A stretch of 15,365 nt of DNA from SBAX01 sp964646605 (GTDB lineage: Bacteria; Planctomycetota; Phycisphaerae; UBA1845): positions 1 to 15,365 of the forward strand of contig CAZYEX010000126.1 of assembly GCA_964646605.1 (NCBI GenBank), in the 5' to 3' direction. The position numbers and the translations under genes were made by a program. Below, piece after piece: positions 1 through 8,026 of this stretch (positions are counted from its first letter, which is position 1; each line of letters begins with the position of its first letter). The notes below the pieces were generated by a model that did not search any database, was not told the DNA's origin, and was given only the letters and a program-made list of their open reading frames with translations.

Positions 1-3000
1 CAGGTTCGGTTGAAGCTGCATTTCGGCCTTCGGGCGCGCTCCGGGCAGGCTCTTAAACTTCTTGACCAATTCGGAGACGTCCAGACCGTCGGGCTGGGTC
101 GTCGGCGACGGCGGGTTGAACACCGGGAACACGTCGCCCCATCGGCGGGTCGCCATGGGTACCGCCGTTCCGACGGCACCGCAGCCGGCCTCCGCGCCTT
201 TGCAACTCGCCGCGTAGGTCTGACCCAGGTAGCTGGAGCTCGGGGCGAGTTCGGCGCCGGTGACGTTGATTTCCGTCTCCAGCGTCCAGTCGTAATAGTA
301 CGGCGTACACTGCAACCGCGCCCCACGGCCCGTTAGGCCGAGGGGGATATCCTGGGCCTCCAGGTACGTGATCACCGGACCCACCCATCGGGCGCAGCCA
401 TTGGCCTCGCCGCCGGCCGTGCAGGTTCCGGCCTCGAAGGCGCTGAGGTCCGGTGCCGGAAACTGCGGCGCGTTGGGCGGAACGGGGTTCTGCAAGTCCA
501 CCATCGTAATCCGGATGGCGTTCTGAGCGGGTGTTCCGGTCGCCGGCACCGGCTGTTGGGCGGAGAAGGTCAGGTAGCGGGTCTTGCCCTTGAGGGGATC
601 CCAAAGCAGGATCTGGGCCGCGGTGGCCGGGCACGAGCAGAGCCCGGCGCCGGTGCAGGTGCAATCCGCTCCGCACGGCATGCCGATCTGCGGCGAGTAG
701 TCGCACGTCCTGTTGATCGGGTTGCACACCTCCGTCGTGCAGAGGTTCCCGTCGTTGCAGTCGGCGTCGCTCTGGCAGAACCGACAGAGCGGCGGCAGAT
801 CGTCGCAACTGGTTCCCGCCCCTTGGTAGTCAGATCCAGGGGTCGGCGGGCCTTCGACGTTCCTGCAAACGATGTCCTTTCGACACTCGGCCCCGATGAG
901 ATCGACGGGTACGTTCACTCCGTGGGTGACGGAAGTGAGGTTGGCCACCGGCGGCAGTGCGCCGATGATCGGCGAGGTATACAGACCGACGCAGCCGCTG
1001 AACTGGAAGCGGTCCTTACAGGGGATCTTCTCGATCAGCGCGTCGACGCGGTTGGCGAACTGGTTGTAGAGGAACTGCCCGCCGCCCAGGTCGACCTCGA
1101 AAAAGACGTCGAAGAATCCATCCGCGTTTCGCGGGTGGCCGGGCTGTTCGACGATGGCCCCCAAGCTGCGCCGGAGCAACTGGCCGCCGGGGGTCATGTT
1201 TCCGCCGCCGCCGGTGATGGTGACTCCGCCGCCGGTCAGACTCATCATGACCAGTTCCGTGTCGATGACGCCGTTGTGGCCGTCGGTGATGCCCACGCCC
1301 GGGAATTGGGCGGAGGAGTCCATTGGGGCGCTGCGGGTGATCTGCGTGGGACCGGCGAGGGTGAGAAGGGCGTCGGGCCGGCAATCGAGATCATAGTCGA
1401 TGCCCACCACGGCCTCGGTCTGCGGAAAAGCATCGGCGCCGCCCGGACAAATCTCCACCCAATGATCACCCGGCGGGCAGACCGCCTGCTCGCATCGGTC
1501 GGGGATGCAGTTGTTGTCCGCGTCGGGCACGCCGATGGGCGGGGTGCTGGTGTAAAGCTCGAAGGCCATGTTGGCGAAGTTGCACTTGGGCTCAATGTTG
1601 GCCCAAGGGCCGTAGAGCCATTCGTTGTTGGGACCCATGGCGACCATCGTGTCGAAGGCGGTCTTCAGACATCCGTTGACCGTCGTGTGCCATCCCCAGA
1701 AGTGGTCGGCGGCGCCCTTTCCCGTGGGCACCTCGATGCATTGCAAGGTTTCCTTGTCCTGAATGAACTTGTGCCCGACGACGGCCTGGATGTCGATGTG
1801 GTAGTCGAGGCACTTTTCCTCGTGGAAGGCATCCTTGGCCGCGGGGATCGCCCCCGTGCGGCTGTCGGGGTTGGCGTGGACCAGGCAGCAGCGATCGAGG
1901 TTCACGAAGTAGTCGAAGACTTTGTGACTCTGGCAATCGGCGAACTTGGTGGCAGTGATGTCCACCACCTTGACGTCGCAGTAATACAGCGCCAGCGGCT
2001 CATCCTGCGGATCGTTCTTTTGCAAGTGCTCGTGGAAGCTGATGAACCATCCGTCGATGGAGTTGTCGCACTGGAAGGAGCCCCACCAGGTGCCCCACCG
2101 GCCGTCGTCTTGCACGCATGCGCCGGGCGGATTGGTGAACTGGGCCTCGGCGTATTCCTGCACGGTCCAGAAGGTGTGCATGTCGCGGGGGTCGAGCATG
2201 GTGGCGCTGTAATCTCCCCATCGGTTTCGCGTCGTGCCGAACTGCTTCCAATAGGGGGCGACGCCGGCCTTGAGGAGGTTGATCGGCTGCATGGTTCCCG
2301 GCACATCGCTGGGGAACCTCGCCGTGTAGTAGGCGCTGGCGAAGGTATTGGCATCCGAACCGGAGAAGCCGACGGCCACGCAATGATCCTTGTTCACCGC
2401 GATGGAGGGGAAGTAATGGAAGCGCGTGGGATCGCCGATGCGGCCTTGCTGAATGGGCGCACCGGGGGCCGCGAAGGCGCCCACCATGCGGGCCCCGAGT
2501 TCATACCACGCGACCTCCGTTCGACTCGGCGGAGCAGTATCGGGGATGCCCGCGCCGATCCCCACCGTCTGCGTGGTCCAGATGGTGTTCTGCCACAACA
2601 CCGCGTTGAGCAGGCGGGAGTTGTTGGTTTCGATGGGGGTCGGGCAATTGGGCTGCGTCGCGTCGAGGAAGTTGAAGTTGAAGCCCGCGACCTCGACGAA
2701 GTCGTTGTTGGCCAGGCAATTGATGATCGCGGTTGCGCCGACACCGCTGATGGGCTTGATACGCATATATCGCCGCGTTCGGGTGGCCCCGTCCAACCAA
2801 CCCTGATCCAGAATGTAGTTGGTGGAGTTGACCGCGGTTTGTCCGAACGTATGGCAGGGTTGGAACGTGCTGCTGTTGGACGTACAGGGGTTGTGATGCT
2901 GCGAGTAATCGACGCCCAACACCAGCGGTCCGGCGCCGGCGATGAGCGAGGCCTTGCTGATGACCCACACGTCAGCATGAACATAAACCGGGGCCGCGGC

Positions 3001-5784
3001 GACGGTGAAGATGTTGTTGGTGATGATCACGTTGTTGAAATCGAGGCCGAAACCGGGGTAGTCGGACCAATGCCCGACGTGCGCTCCGGCGGCGACCTGG
3101 ATGGCATAGAGCTTCCAAGCGCCGTTGGGGTGATTGGGCTGGGAGACGCCCACGAGCACCCAGGAGCTGCCGGAACCGTCGGCGTTGTTGCCGTTGGCGT
3201 CGGCGGTGGCGACGAAGCGCTCGCTGTACTGGTCGTAGAGAATCTTGGGATCAAACGGCGCACTGGCCGGTTGACCCGCGGCGACGCCCAGCGCCCCCCA
3301 GAAGGCTTGCAGGCTTACCTGCGGGGCAACGACACCTCCGGCGCGGTCGTAAATGGTAAAACCGGAGTTGATGAGTTCTACGACGTGGTCGGGGCCGACC
3401 GCGCCGTGCGTATCGGGCGGGATGAAGGTGTTGTCGTCCAGCGTTCCTTGGAAGCTGGCAATCGGCGGCGGGGCCGCGGTTACAGGCCGGGTTTCAGGAG
3501 TGGGCTCGGGCGGCGCTTGGGATTGCGTGACTCCGTCGGCCTCCGCATCCAACTCATGCGGACGCGGTTCGGCAGGTAGCGGGGCGATCTGCGGCGCTGT
3601 GCGGAACTCGGCGTCCAAAAGGGTCATCTGCGCCCACGTCGCCTCGGCGAATCGCAGGTCCCTTCCGGGGCGTTCCTTACCGCCGCGCTGCAAATCCGCG
3701 AGTCGTTGAGGCCAGTACCTCTTGATGAGCGACGGGTCGAGCGAAGGCTCCGGCGGGCTTGTCGCCGAGATACTGACGGGTTCTCCGCCGTCGCCACGGG
3801 TTTGGTCATCGGGCCTGGCGCCACCGTCGGCCGACCCGCCCAGGTTCCCGTCGTCGCGGTTGCTGCCCCACCACCGTACCGCGGTGATCGGTCGACCATC
3901 GGAGACGAAGTCGTCGGCCGCGACCTGGTTGGGAATCATGTCCACCCAGTCGATGTCCGACGGATAGTCTTCGCCGGATCCGATCGTCCCGCAACACACC
4001 GCGGCGGAGTTGCCCTGGAATCGGCATTGGGCCGCGGTGATGTCGCCGAGGTCAATCACTCCGTCACAGTTGACATCGCACGAGTTGATGCAGCCGCTGC
4101 AGTTTCCGTTATTGACGCAATTGGTGACTTTCGTCACGTCGATGGCGCTGGGAAGCCCGCCGCTGTTGTCCACGTCGACGTTGCAGGCGCACCCCTGGTA
4201 CGGTTTGGGCGGCTGGCTGAACTTGACGTAGTGCTGGCAGGAGTCAGGGTATCCGTCGCCGTTGGTGTCCTGGTCCGGGACGCACGGATCACACTTGGTC
4301 TTCCGCCATTCGAAGCCGTCGGAGAAACCGTCGCCGTCGGTGTCGGGATTGTTGGGATCGGTTCCGGTGTTGCAGAAGTTGCGATTCGGGTCGCAGCAGT
4401 CGCTGGTTTCCAGAACATCGGCGATGCCGTCGCCGTCGGTGTCTTCGCAATCCGTGCCGTCGCCTTTGTACTGATCCGGCGGGCAATCGACGGCGTCGAC
4501 GACCGTGCAGGCGCCGTCGGCTGTGTTGCAGCAAGCGCCATGCGGGCAGGGAACGCAGGTCTGGCTGGTGACGTGGAGATGGCCCGGACCGGCGTGGCCG
4601 ACGGTGACACAGCACATGTGCGGCAGGACGTTGGAAGTATTGGGGTTGTTTAGTTCACGGACGCCCGGAGCGAAGTTGACTCCGCAAACGGGCACCTCAC
4701 CGCCGGTGTCGTGGACCCAATCCGAGTTTCCCACGCCGCCCAGCCGCATGGGCGGTTTGCCGATCGCCCCGGTGTCCAGGATCCGTACATTGAAGGGGTT
4801 GCCGACCTCGGTGAACCTAAAGACCGGTTGGACAAAAAACGTGGAATCAAAGGTTCCGCCGTTGGGGTGCGTCTTGCGAACGGTCATTTGCCCGGTCGGC
4901 GCGGGGGTGGGGGAAAGAGTAACCACCACGTCCCAAAGCGAGGTGCCTCCCGTGGAGATGTTATTGTCAATGACCACAACGATCGGTTCGCAACTGACAA
5001 GACTGAGGGAAACCAGTTCGATGGGCACCGTTTCCGGCGGACCGTCAAGGAGCATGGCGTTGAAGCGCCGCACGGTGGTGTCGGGAAGCCCGTCGTTGGA
5101 CCCGCCCAGGACAACGATCCCTTCGAACGGAAGGGATCCAGGCCCGAAAAAGTCCGCCGGGATCGGGTTGTTACAGAAATCAAAGCGAGTGCCGCTGTCG
5201 CAACCGGTGGTCCAGCAGTCCTCGCCGCGAGGGATGCATCGGTTGTCCGGCGGGCAATGGTTGGTCGACTCCCCGCCGACGCCCGCGCATTGGATGGGGT
5301 CCAGCAACACGCAGGAACCGCTGGGAAGGCAGCATCCGCCGCCGCCGCAGATGCCACTGTCGCAGTTGGTGCCCGGACCCTGCGGCGTCCCGTCGACGAC
5401 ACAGTCCTTCGGGGGCCGGTCAGCGCAGCCGCCGATCGCCAGGCAGCAGGCCTCCGGCGGCGGCGGCAGGCAGCACACCGGGGGTGGACCGCCTTGGAAA
5501 CGACAATTCGCCGCGTTGAAGTCGTTACCGTCCAGGACACCATCGCAATTGACGTCGCACGAGTTTATGCATTGCCCGCATAGCCCGTTGAAGACGCAAT
5601 CCTGCACTATGATAACGTCGATGAAGTTGGTGAACCCGTTGTTGTCGACGTCGGCGTTGCATTCGCATCCGGTTGCCCGCGCGGAGGCGGGAAGCGACGC
5701 GATGACAACGAATGCGCTTGCGACGGCCAAGCGCCCGAGGAGCCTGTTCCCAAATGCGGATCCAGAAAATGCCGTACGGTTCAT
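1..5784 (-). CDS. Giant secreted Cys-rich protein with dockerin-like and TSP3-like repeats (C-terminus off the left edge)
   Basis: The frame is open from the ATG at 5784 to base 1 with no stop, at least 1928 residues. Residues 1-37 look like a signal peptide: basic start, hydrophobic stretch near 19-32, AxA-type cleavage at ARA (35-37). Two dockerin-like Cys-rich modules lie at about 40-97 and 532-592; each has a DVDN loop followed by SCDVNCDG and ends CRFQG. TSP3-like calcium loops follow a DTDGDG pattern at 448-516. Cys-rich GACC-type motifs lie near 112-166 and 417-447, and a DADCNDGN-type Cys motif near 1673. A segment around 619-642 (ADDFV...AVRWWGS) and a domain at about 775-1265 opening PPDTHGAVGPDHVVE resemble planctomycete exoproteins. 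The window ends within PDGLDVSELVKKFKSLPGA, which I recall from C-terminal regions of such proteins, so little may be missing. It is probably an extracellular structural or adhesive protein. I recognise no catalytic site. Confidence 0.88.
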   Translation of the reverse strand, partial: MNRTAFSGSAFGNRLLGRLAVASAFVVIASLPASARATGCECNADVDNNGFTNFIDVIIVQDCVFNGLCGQCINSCDVNCDGVLDGNDFNAANCRFQGGPPPVCCLPPPPEACCLAIGGCADRPPKDCVVDGTPQGPGTNCDSGICGGGGCCLPSGSCVLLDPIQCAGVGGESTNHCPPDNRCIPRGEDCWTTGCDSGTRFDFCNNPIPADFFGPGSLPFEGIVVLGGSNDGLPDTTVRRFNAMLLDGPPETVPIELVSLSLVSCEPIVVVIDNNISTGGTSLWDVVVTLSPTPAPTGQMTVRKTHPNGGTFDSTFFVQPVFRFTEVGNPFNVRILDTGAIGKPPMRLGGVGNSDWVHDTGGEVPVCGVNFAPGVRELNNPNTSNVLPHMCCVTVGHAGPGHLHVTSQTCVPCPHGACCNTADGACTVVDAVDCPPDQYKGDGTDCEDTDGDGIADVLETSDCCDPNRNFCNTGTDPNNPDTDGDGFSDGFEWRKTKCDPCVPDQDTNGDGYPDSCQHYVKFSQPPKPYQGCACNVDVDNSGGLPSAIDVTKVTNCVNNGNCSGCINSCDVNCDGVIDLGDITAAQCRFQGNSAAVCCGTIGSGEDYPSDIDWVDMIPNQVAADDFVSDGRPITAVRWWGSNRDDGNLGGSADGGARPDDQTRGDGGEPVSISATSPPEPSLDPSLIKRYWPQRLADLQRGGKERPGRDLRFAEATWAQMTLLDAEFRTAPQIAPLPAEPRPHELDAEADGVTQSQAPPEPTPETRPVTAAPPPIASFQGTLDDNTFIPPDTHGAVGPDHVVELINSGFTIYDRAGGVVAPQVSLQAFWGALGVAAGQPASAPFDPKILYDQYSERFVATADANGNNADGSGSSWVLVGVSQPNHPNGAWKLYAIQVAAGAHVGHWSDYPGFGLDFNNVIITNNIFTVAAAPVYVHADVWVISKASLIAGAGPLVLGVDYSQHHNPCTSNSSTFQPCHTFGQTAVNSTNYILDQGWLDGATRTRRYMRIKPISGVGATAIINCLANNDFVEVAGFNFNFLDATQPNCPTPIETNNSRLLNAVLWQNTIWTTQTVGIGAGIPDTAPPSRTEVAWYELGARMVGAFAAPGAPIQQGRIGDPTRFHYFPSIAVNKDHCVAVGFSGSDANTFASAYYTARFPSDVPGTMQPINLLKAGVAPYWKQFGTTRNRWGDYSATMLDPRDMHTFWTVQEYAEAQFTNPPGACVQDDGRWGTWWGSFQCDNSIDGWFISFHEHLQKNDPQDEPLALYYCDVKVVDITATKFADCQSHKVFDYFVNLDRCCLVHANPDSRTGAIPAAKDAFHEEKCLDYHIDIQAVVGHKFIQDKETLQCIEVPTGKGAADHFWGWHTTVNGCLKTAFDTMVAMGPNNEWLYGPWANIEPKCNFANMAFELYTSTPPIGVPDADNNCIPDRCEQAVCPPGDHWVEICPGGADAFPQTEAVVGIDYDLDCRPDALLTLAGPTQITRSAPMDSSAQFPGVGITDGHNGVIDTELVMMSLTGGGVTITGGGGNMTPGGQLLRRSLGAIVEQPGHPRNADGFFDVFFEVDLGGGQFLYNQFANRVDALIEKIPCKDRFQFSGCVGLYTSPIIGALPPVANLTSVTHGVNVPVDLIGAECRKDIVCRNVEGPPTPGSDYQGAGTSCDDLPPLCRFCQSDADCNDGNLCTTEVCNPINRTCDYSPQIGMPCGADCTCTGAGLCSCPATAAQILLWDPLKGKTRYLTFSAQQPVPATGTPAQNAIRITMVDLQNPVPPNAPQFPAPDLSAFEAGTCTAGGEANGCARWVGPVITYLEAQDIPLGLTGRGARLQCTPYYYDWTLETEINVTGAELAPSSSYLGQTYAASCKGAEAGCGAVGTAVPMATRRWGDVFPVFNPPSPTTQPDGLDVSELVKKFKSLPGARPKAEMQLQPNL

Positions 5785-5791
5785 GGCTGAT

Positions 5792-5796
5792 CTCCC
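5792..5796 (-). promoter_or_regulatory. Shine-Dalgarno of the giant secreted protein
   Basis: On the minus strand GGGAG lies 7 nt before the ATG at 5784. It fixes the start just ahead of the signal peptide. No convincing -35/-10 pair was found upstream. Confidence 0.7.
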
Positions 5797-6141
5797 AAGT
5801 GCAGCGCAAACGGCACCCGCCGACGCGGGGCGCGTGCGCCACGGCCCAATCCCAAAAGTGTGACGCCTTGCAACGTGTGACCCAAGCGACTTTCTCCCAA
5901 CTTCGCGTGGGCTAGGCGGCGGGTTAGTCGCTGAAACAAAGACCTCGGCGTTCCCATGGAAAAAAGAGGAGATGAACCTCGCGGAACGCCCCGGCCCAAC
6001 GGTAACGGACGCCTGCCGAGAACGAATAAACTACCGCCATCAGTGCGTCGCGGCAAGCAAAAAAACGATTTTATCGAGCGGACGGCGGATTCATCAATCC
6101 ATCCGTCGGCGTGGAGGCAGGTCAAGGGGCCGCCGTAACCC

Positions 6142-6170
6142 TCGACCGGGAATGGAGTTAGGGATAGAAT
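6142..6170 (+). promoter_or_regulatory. Candidate sigma70-type promoter for the Rieske gene
   Basis: TCGACC (6142-6147, 4/6 match to TTGACA) is followed after 17 bp by TAGAAT (6165-6170, 5/6 match to TATAAT). Transcription would begin near 6177, about 50 nt before the proposed start. This rests on motif match only. Confidence 0.35.
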
Positions 6171-6225
6171 TAGGCGGTGATGGCAGTGGTCGCCGTGTAA
6201 AGCGCGACTGAGTTCGAGGTGTCCG

Positions 6226-6621
6226 TTGGCTTGGGTGGAGGTCATTTCCCTGGATCGTTGCCGGCTCGGCGCGGGTACCTTTGTGGCCTGCGGGGAGCGG
6301 GAGTTGGCGATCTTTCGGCTATCCGATCCGGATCGGGTGGCGGTCATCGACAACCGTTGCCCGCACGCCGGCGGGAACCTATCGGGCGGGCAGGTGTCGG
6401 GCGGAGTGGTGCAATGCCCGTGGCACCAATGGGAGTTTGATCTGGACAGCGGCGTGTGTACGCATTCCGACGCGGCGAAAGTCCGGCGCTATGAGACCGA
6501 GGTGCGCCAGGGGACGATCTGGATCGACGTCGATTCCTTGAAAGCGCCGCGCTGTATGACCACCGATTGCTTTTCGATTGTCAGGGCCTGTAGCTCAGCG
6601 GTTAGAGCAGGCGACTCATAA
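6226..6621 (+). CDS. Rieske [2Fe-2S] ferredoxin-like protein (NirD-type small protein)
   Basis: The 131-residue protein carries the Rieske cluster ligands as CPHAGG (Cys45, His47) and CPWHQWEF (Cys64, His67), with 16 residues between His47 and Cys64. It is soluble, with no signal or membrane segment, and matches the small NirD/ferredoxin-type Rieske family of about 105 residues. It likely passes electrons to an oxygenase or reductase encoded elsewhere. The start is a TTG, chosen because GAGG at 6216-6219 lies 6 nt upstream; GTG at 6235 is an alternative. The domain ends near residue 105. The rest is a poorly conserved-looking tail, and residues 120-131 are read from the 5' half of the tRNA gene. 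The stop TAA (6619-6621) lies in the tRNA anticodon loop. Confidence 0.82.
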   Translation: MAWVEVISLDRCRLGAGTFVACGERELAIFRLSDPDRVAVIDNRCPHAGGNLSGGQVSGGVVQCPWHQWEFDLDSGVCTHSDAAKVRRYETEVRQGTIWIDVDSLKAPRCMTTDCFSIVRACSSAVRAGDS

Positions 6622-6656
6622 TCGCTTGGTCGGGGGTTCGAATCCCTCCAGGCCCA
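6584..6656 (+). tRNA. ileX: tRNA-Ile2 (anticodon CAU, lysidine type)
   Basis: A complete 73-nt cloverleaf is visible. The acceptor stem is GGGCCTG (6584-6590) paired with CAGGCCC (6649-6655), with discriminator A at 6656 and no encoded CCA. The D arm is GCTC/GAGC, the anticodon stem GGCGA/TCGCT with loop CTCATAA, and the T arm GGGGG-TTCGAAT-CCCTC. The CAU anticodon could mean Met, but the anticodon arm and variable loop match the E. coli minor isoleucine tRNA (ileX) as I remember it. That tRNA is modified to lysidine by TilS to read AUA. Initiator Met is excluded by the Watson-Crick first acceptor pair and the lack of three G-C pairs at the anticodon stem end. Confidence 0.93.
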
Positions 6657-7987
6657 GTCGCGTTTCCCGTGTCGGAAGCGAAGGAAATGCCTTGTTTTAC
6701 GGCCTTTCCTTGAGATGTCGGTGCGTGGCACTTATCGCCGTCTGCAACTCCCTGCAAGTCGGTGCCGGAGCCTGCTGCAGCGCTTTCTGCAGCGCATTTT
6801 GCAGCGCCCTGATCCCCGGGTTCCGGCAGCCGCCCGGCGGCCTTCTCGTAGAGCTCGTCAGGCACTTGCAGATAATGCTCGCTGGACACTCGCTCAGAAT
6901 GGCCTAGCCAAACCGCGACCGCCTTCTGGGGAAAGCTCATCGCCAATTCGGTCGCGCAAGATTGGCGGAGTACTTGGAAGGGCCGGGCGACCGGCTTCAA
7001 CTCCGCCCGCTTGACGATCCCGGCGAACCTTCGGTGAAGATTGCGAACAGACAGTGGAACAATTCGCACCTGGCCCTCAGCGGCTTGGTCGAAGGCCTCC
7101 TGCAAAATTCCCATCAGCTTGGGGGTGATGGGGACGACCCGACGTTCATGCCCCACGTACCGCTCGGTCTTAACCGAACGGACGTTCAGGCGACCACGTT
7201 CCCAGTCCACGTCGCCCCAGGTGATGGCACAGGCTTCGCTCGGCGTGCGAAGTCCAGCGAATCGCGCCAGGCTGAATAGGGCTTTCCAGGCCGGATTCGG
7301 GCAGGCAGTCAGAATCCGATCCGCGTCTTGCGGCGTAATGTACCGCGAGCGGACCGCCGCCGTTGTGCGGCTCGGCAGCTTGCTGAACGGGTTGTGCAGG
7401 ATCAGTTCCCGTTCGACCGCAGCCCTGAAAACGAGCTTGGCGTACCGGATGTACAGGCGGACCGTCGCCTCTGAAAGCGGTCGCCCTGACGGCTTCACGC
7501 CGTTCCTGGTGTTTCGGCCCCAGGTCTGCGATGCGAGCCACGCCCGCCAATCCGCAGCATCGCTAGGGGTCAGGGCGTCGAGGCTGCGATCCGCTCCAAA
7601 GTAGGCCTGCAACAACGCGGACGTTCGGTCCAATTTCACGATACTGGAACGGCGAAGTTCACCCCTCCGTTGCGAACCGTACTTGTCGAGCCAATTCTTG
7701 AGGCCGGGAGCCGTGGGTGGCGGAGTCCGCGGCGCGACTATCCCAACGTCGGCCAGCTTCGCATGAACTTCATCCGGCAACCCGGCGAGCCACGCCGATG
7801 TTTGGACATCCGGCGCCGTGTTCGTGATCGCGCAGGAGAGGAGGTCTTCCACTTTCGTCTTGAAGGTACGACCCGCTTCCAGCCCGATCTTCCCGAGCCG
7901 GATGGTCCCACGGCCCCCGTCGGGACGCATGAACTGGATCGCACGGGACGGTACCTTGCCGCGACTGGTTTTGATTAGACTCGCCAC
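6602..7987 (-). CDS. int: Tyrosine recombinase / site-specific integrase
   Basis: The 461-residue protein starts with GTG (7985-7987); an in-frame TAA lies eight codons upstream. An Arm/core-binding region (about 95-200, including LTPSDAADWRAWLASQTW) precedes the catalytic domain. Catalytic residues seen are Arg247 (AGLRTPSE), Lys273 (SVKTERY), Arg341 (FQVLRQS), His363 (WLGHS) and nucleophile Tyr372 (SEHYLQV). The usual His of the HxxR box is Gln338. It cuts and rejoins att sites to integrate and excise the element. After the domain there is an 80-residue low-complexity tail that includes three short repeats. The last residues (GGIRTPDQAIMSRLL) are antisense to the tRNA gene, and the stop lies at the D-loop (6602-6604). 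It follows the XRE gene by 39 bp and is probably co-transcribed with it. Confidence 0.95.
   Translation of the reverse strand: MASLIKTSRGKVPSRAIQFMRPDGGRGTIRLGKIGLEAGRTFKTKVEDLLSCAITNTAPDVQTSAWLAGLPDEVHAKLADVGIVAPRTPPPTAPGLKNWLDKYGSQRRGELRRSSIVKLDRTSALLQAYFGADRSLDALTPSDAADWRAWLASQTWGRNTRNGVKPSGRPLSEATVRLYIRYAKLVFRAAVERELILHNPFSKLPSRTTAAVRSRYITPQDADRILTACPNPAWKALFSLARFAGLRTPSEACAITWGDVDWERGRLNVRSVKTERYVGHERRVVPITPKLMGILQEAFDQAAEGQVRIVPLSVRNLHRRFAGIVKRAELKPVARPFQVLRQSCATELAMSFPQKAVAVWLGHSERVSSEHYLQVPDELYEKAAGRLPEPGDQGAAKCAAESAAAGSGTDLQGVADGDKCHAPTSQGKAVKQGISFASDTGNATGPGGIRTPDQAIMSRLL
6618..6656. other. Candidate attachment site (attL) in the tRNA-Ile2 3' half
   Basis: A tyrosine integrase gene abuts and enters the 3' part of an intact tRNA gene. 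This is the classical arrangement for elements that integrate at a tRNA 3' end and carry a copy of that half. The core is placed from the anticodon loop to the discriminator base by analogy. The exact crossover cannot be seen because the second copy is not in the window. Confidence 0.6.
6681..6711. other. Inverted repeat 25 bp after the tRNA, inside the integrase 3' end
   Basis: AAGGAAATGCC (6681-6691) and GGCCTTTCCTT (6701-6711) pair over 10 of 11 positions around a 9-nt loop. There is no T-tract after it on either strand, so a classical terminator is not supported. It could still stabilise the tRNA 3' precursor or be an arm site for the integrase. Confidence 0.4.
6776..6811. repeat. Three tandem 12-bp repeats in the integrase tail
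   Basis: TGCAGCGCTTTC, TGCAGCGCATTT and TGCAGCGCCCTG follow each other without a gap. All share TGCAGCGC. On the minus strand they encode the Ala-rich stretch near residues 393-404 of the integrase, outside the catalytic domain. Confidence 0.75.
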
Positions 7988-8026
7988 GTTCTTCGTCTTT
8001 CTGCGCGTTTATTGACGCTTCGTTGC

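Larger units (their letters stand above)
5785..6225. other. Divergent intergenic region between the secreted protein and the Rieske gene
   Basis: These 441 bp separate the leftward secreted-protein gene from the rightward Rieske gene. An AT-rich patch at 6058-6076 contains a small dyad, CGAT-TTT-ATCG (6066-6076). A two-part hairpin lies at 6081-6107: outer arms GACGG/CCGTC, inner arms GGAT/ATCC around TCATCA. A possible plus-strand promoter is listed separately. Short open frames here have no recognisable product, and I do not call a gene. Confidence 0.6.

Noticed and set aside
556..3579. 1007-codon plus-strand open frame
   Set aside because: It is antisense to the secreted-protein gene, Arg/Val/Gly-rich, and shows no domain. 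It is open only because GC-rich codons on the real strand give few stops on the other.
5148..5156. CCAGGCCC match to the tRNA 3' end, as a possible second att copy
   Set aside because: Only 8 bases, inside the secreted-protein gene and on the wrong side of the integrase; chance in GC-rich DNA.
4505..5863. 452-codon plus-strand open frame over the N-terminal part of the secreted protein
   Set aside because: Ser/Pro/Thr-rich shadow of the real gene, extending past its start codon with no ribosome binding site or domain.
6058..6076. Possible leftward intrinsic terminator (CGAT-TTT-ATCG next to an A-run)
   Set aside because: The stem is only 4 bp and no leftward gene ends here.
5956..6138. Small plus-strand frame upstream of the Rieske gene
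   Set aside because: No recognisable domain, low-complexity charged sequence, and it covers the hairpin and AT-rich patch expected of intergenic DNA.
6489..6731. 80-codon minus-strand open frame containing RRDSNPRPSDYESPAL-like sequence
   Set aside because: This peptide type is the well-known false translation of the antisense strand of a tRNA gene.
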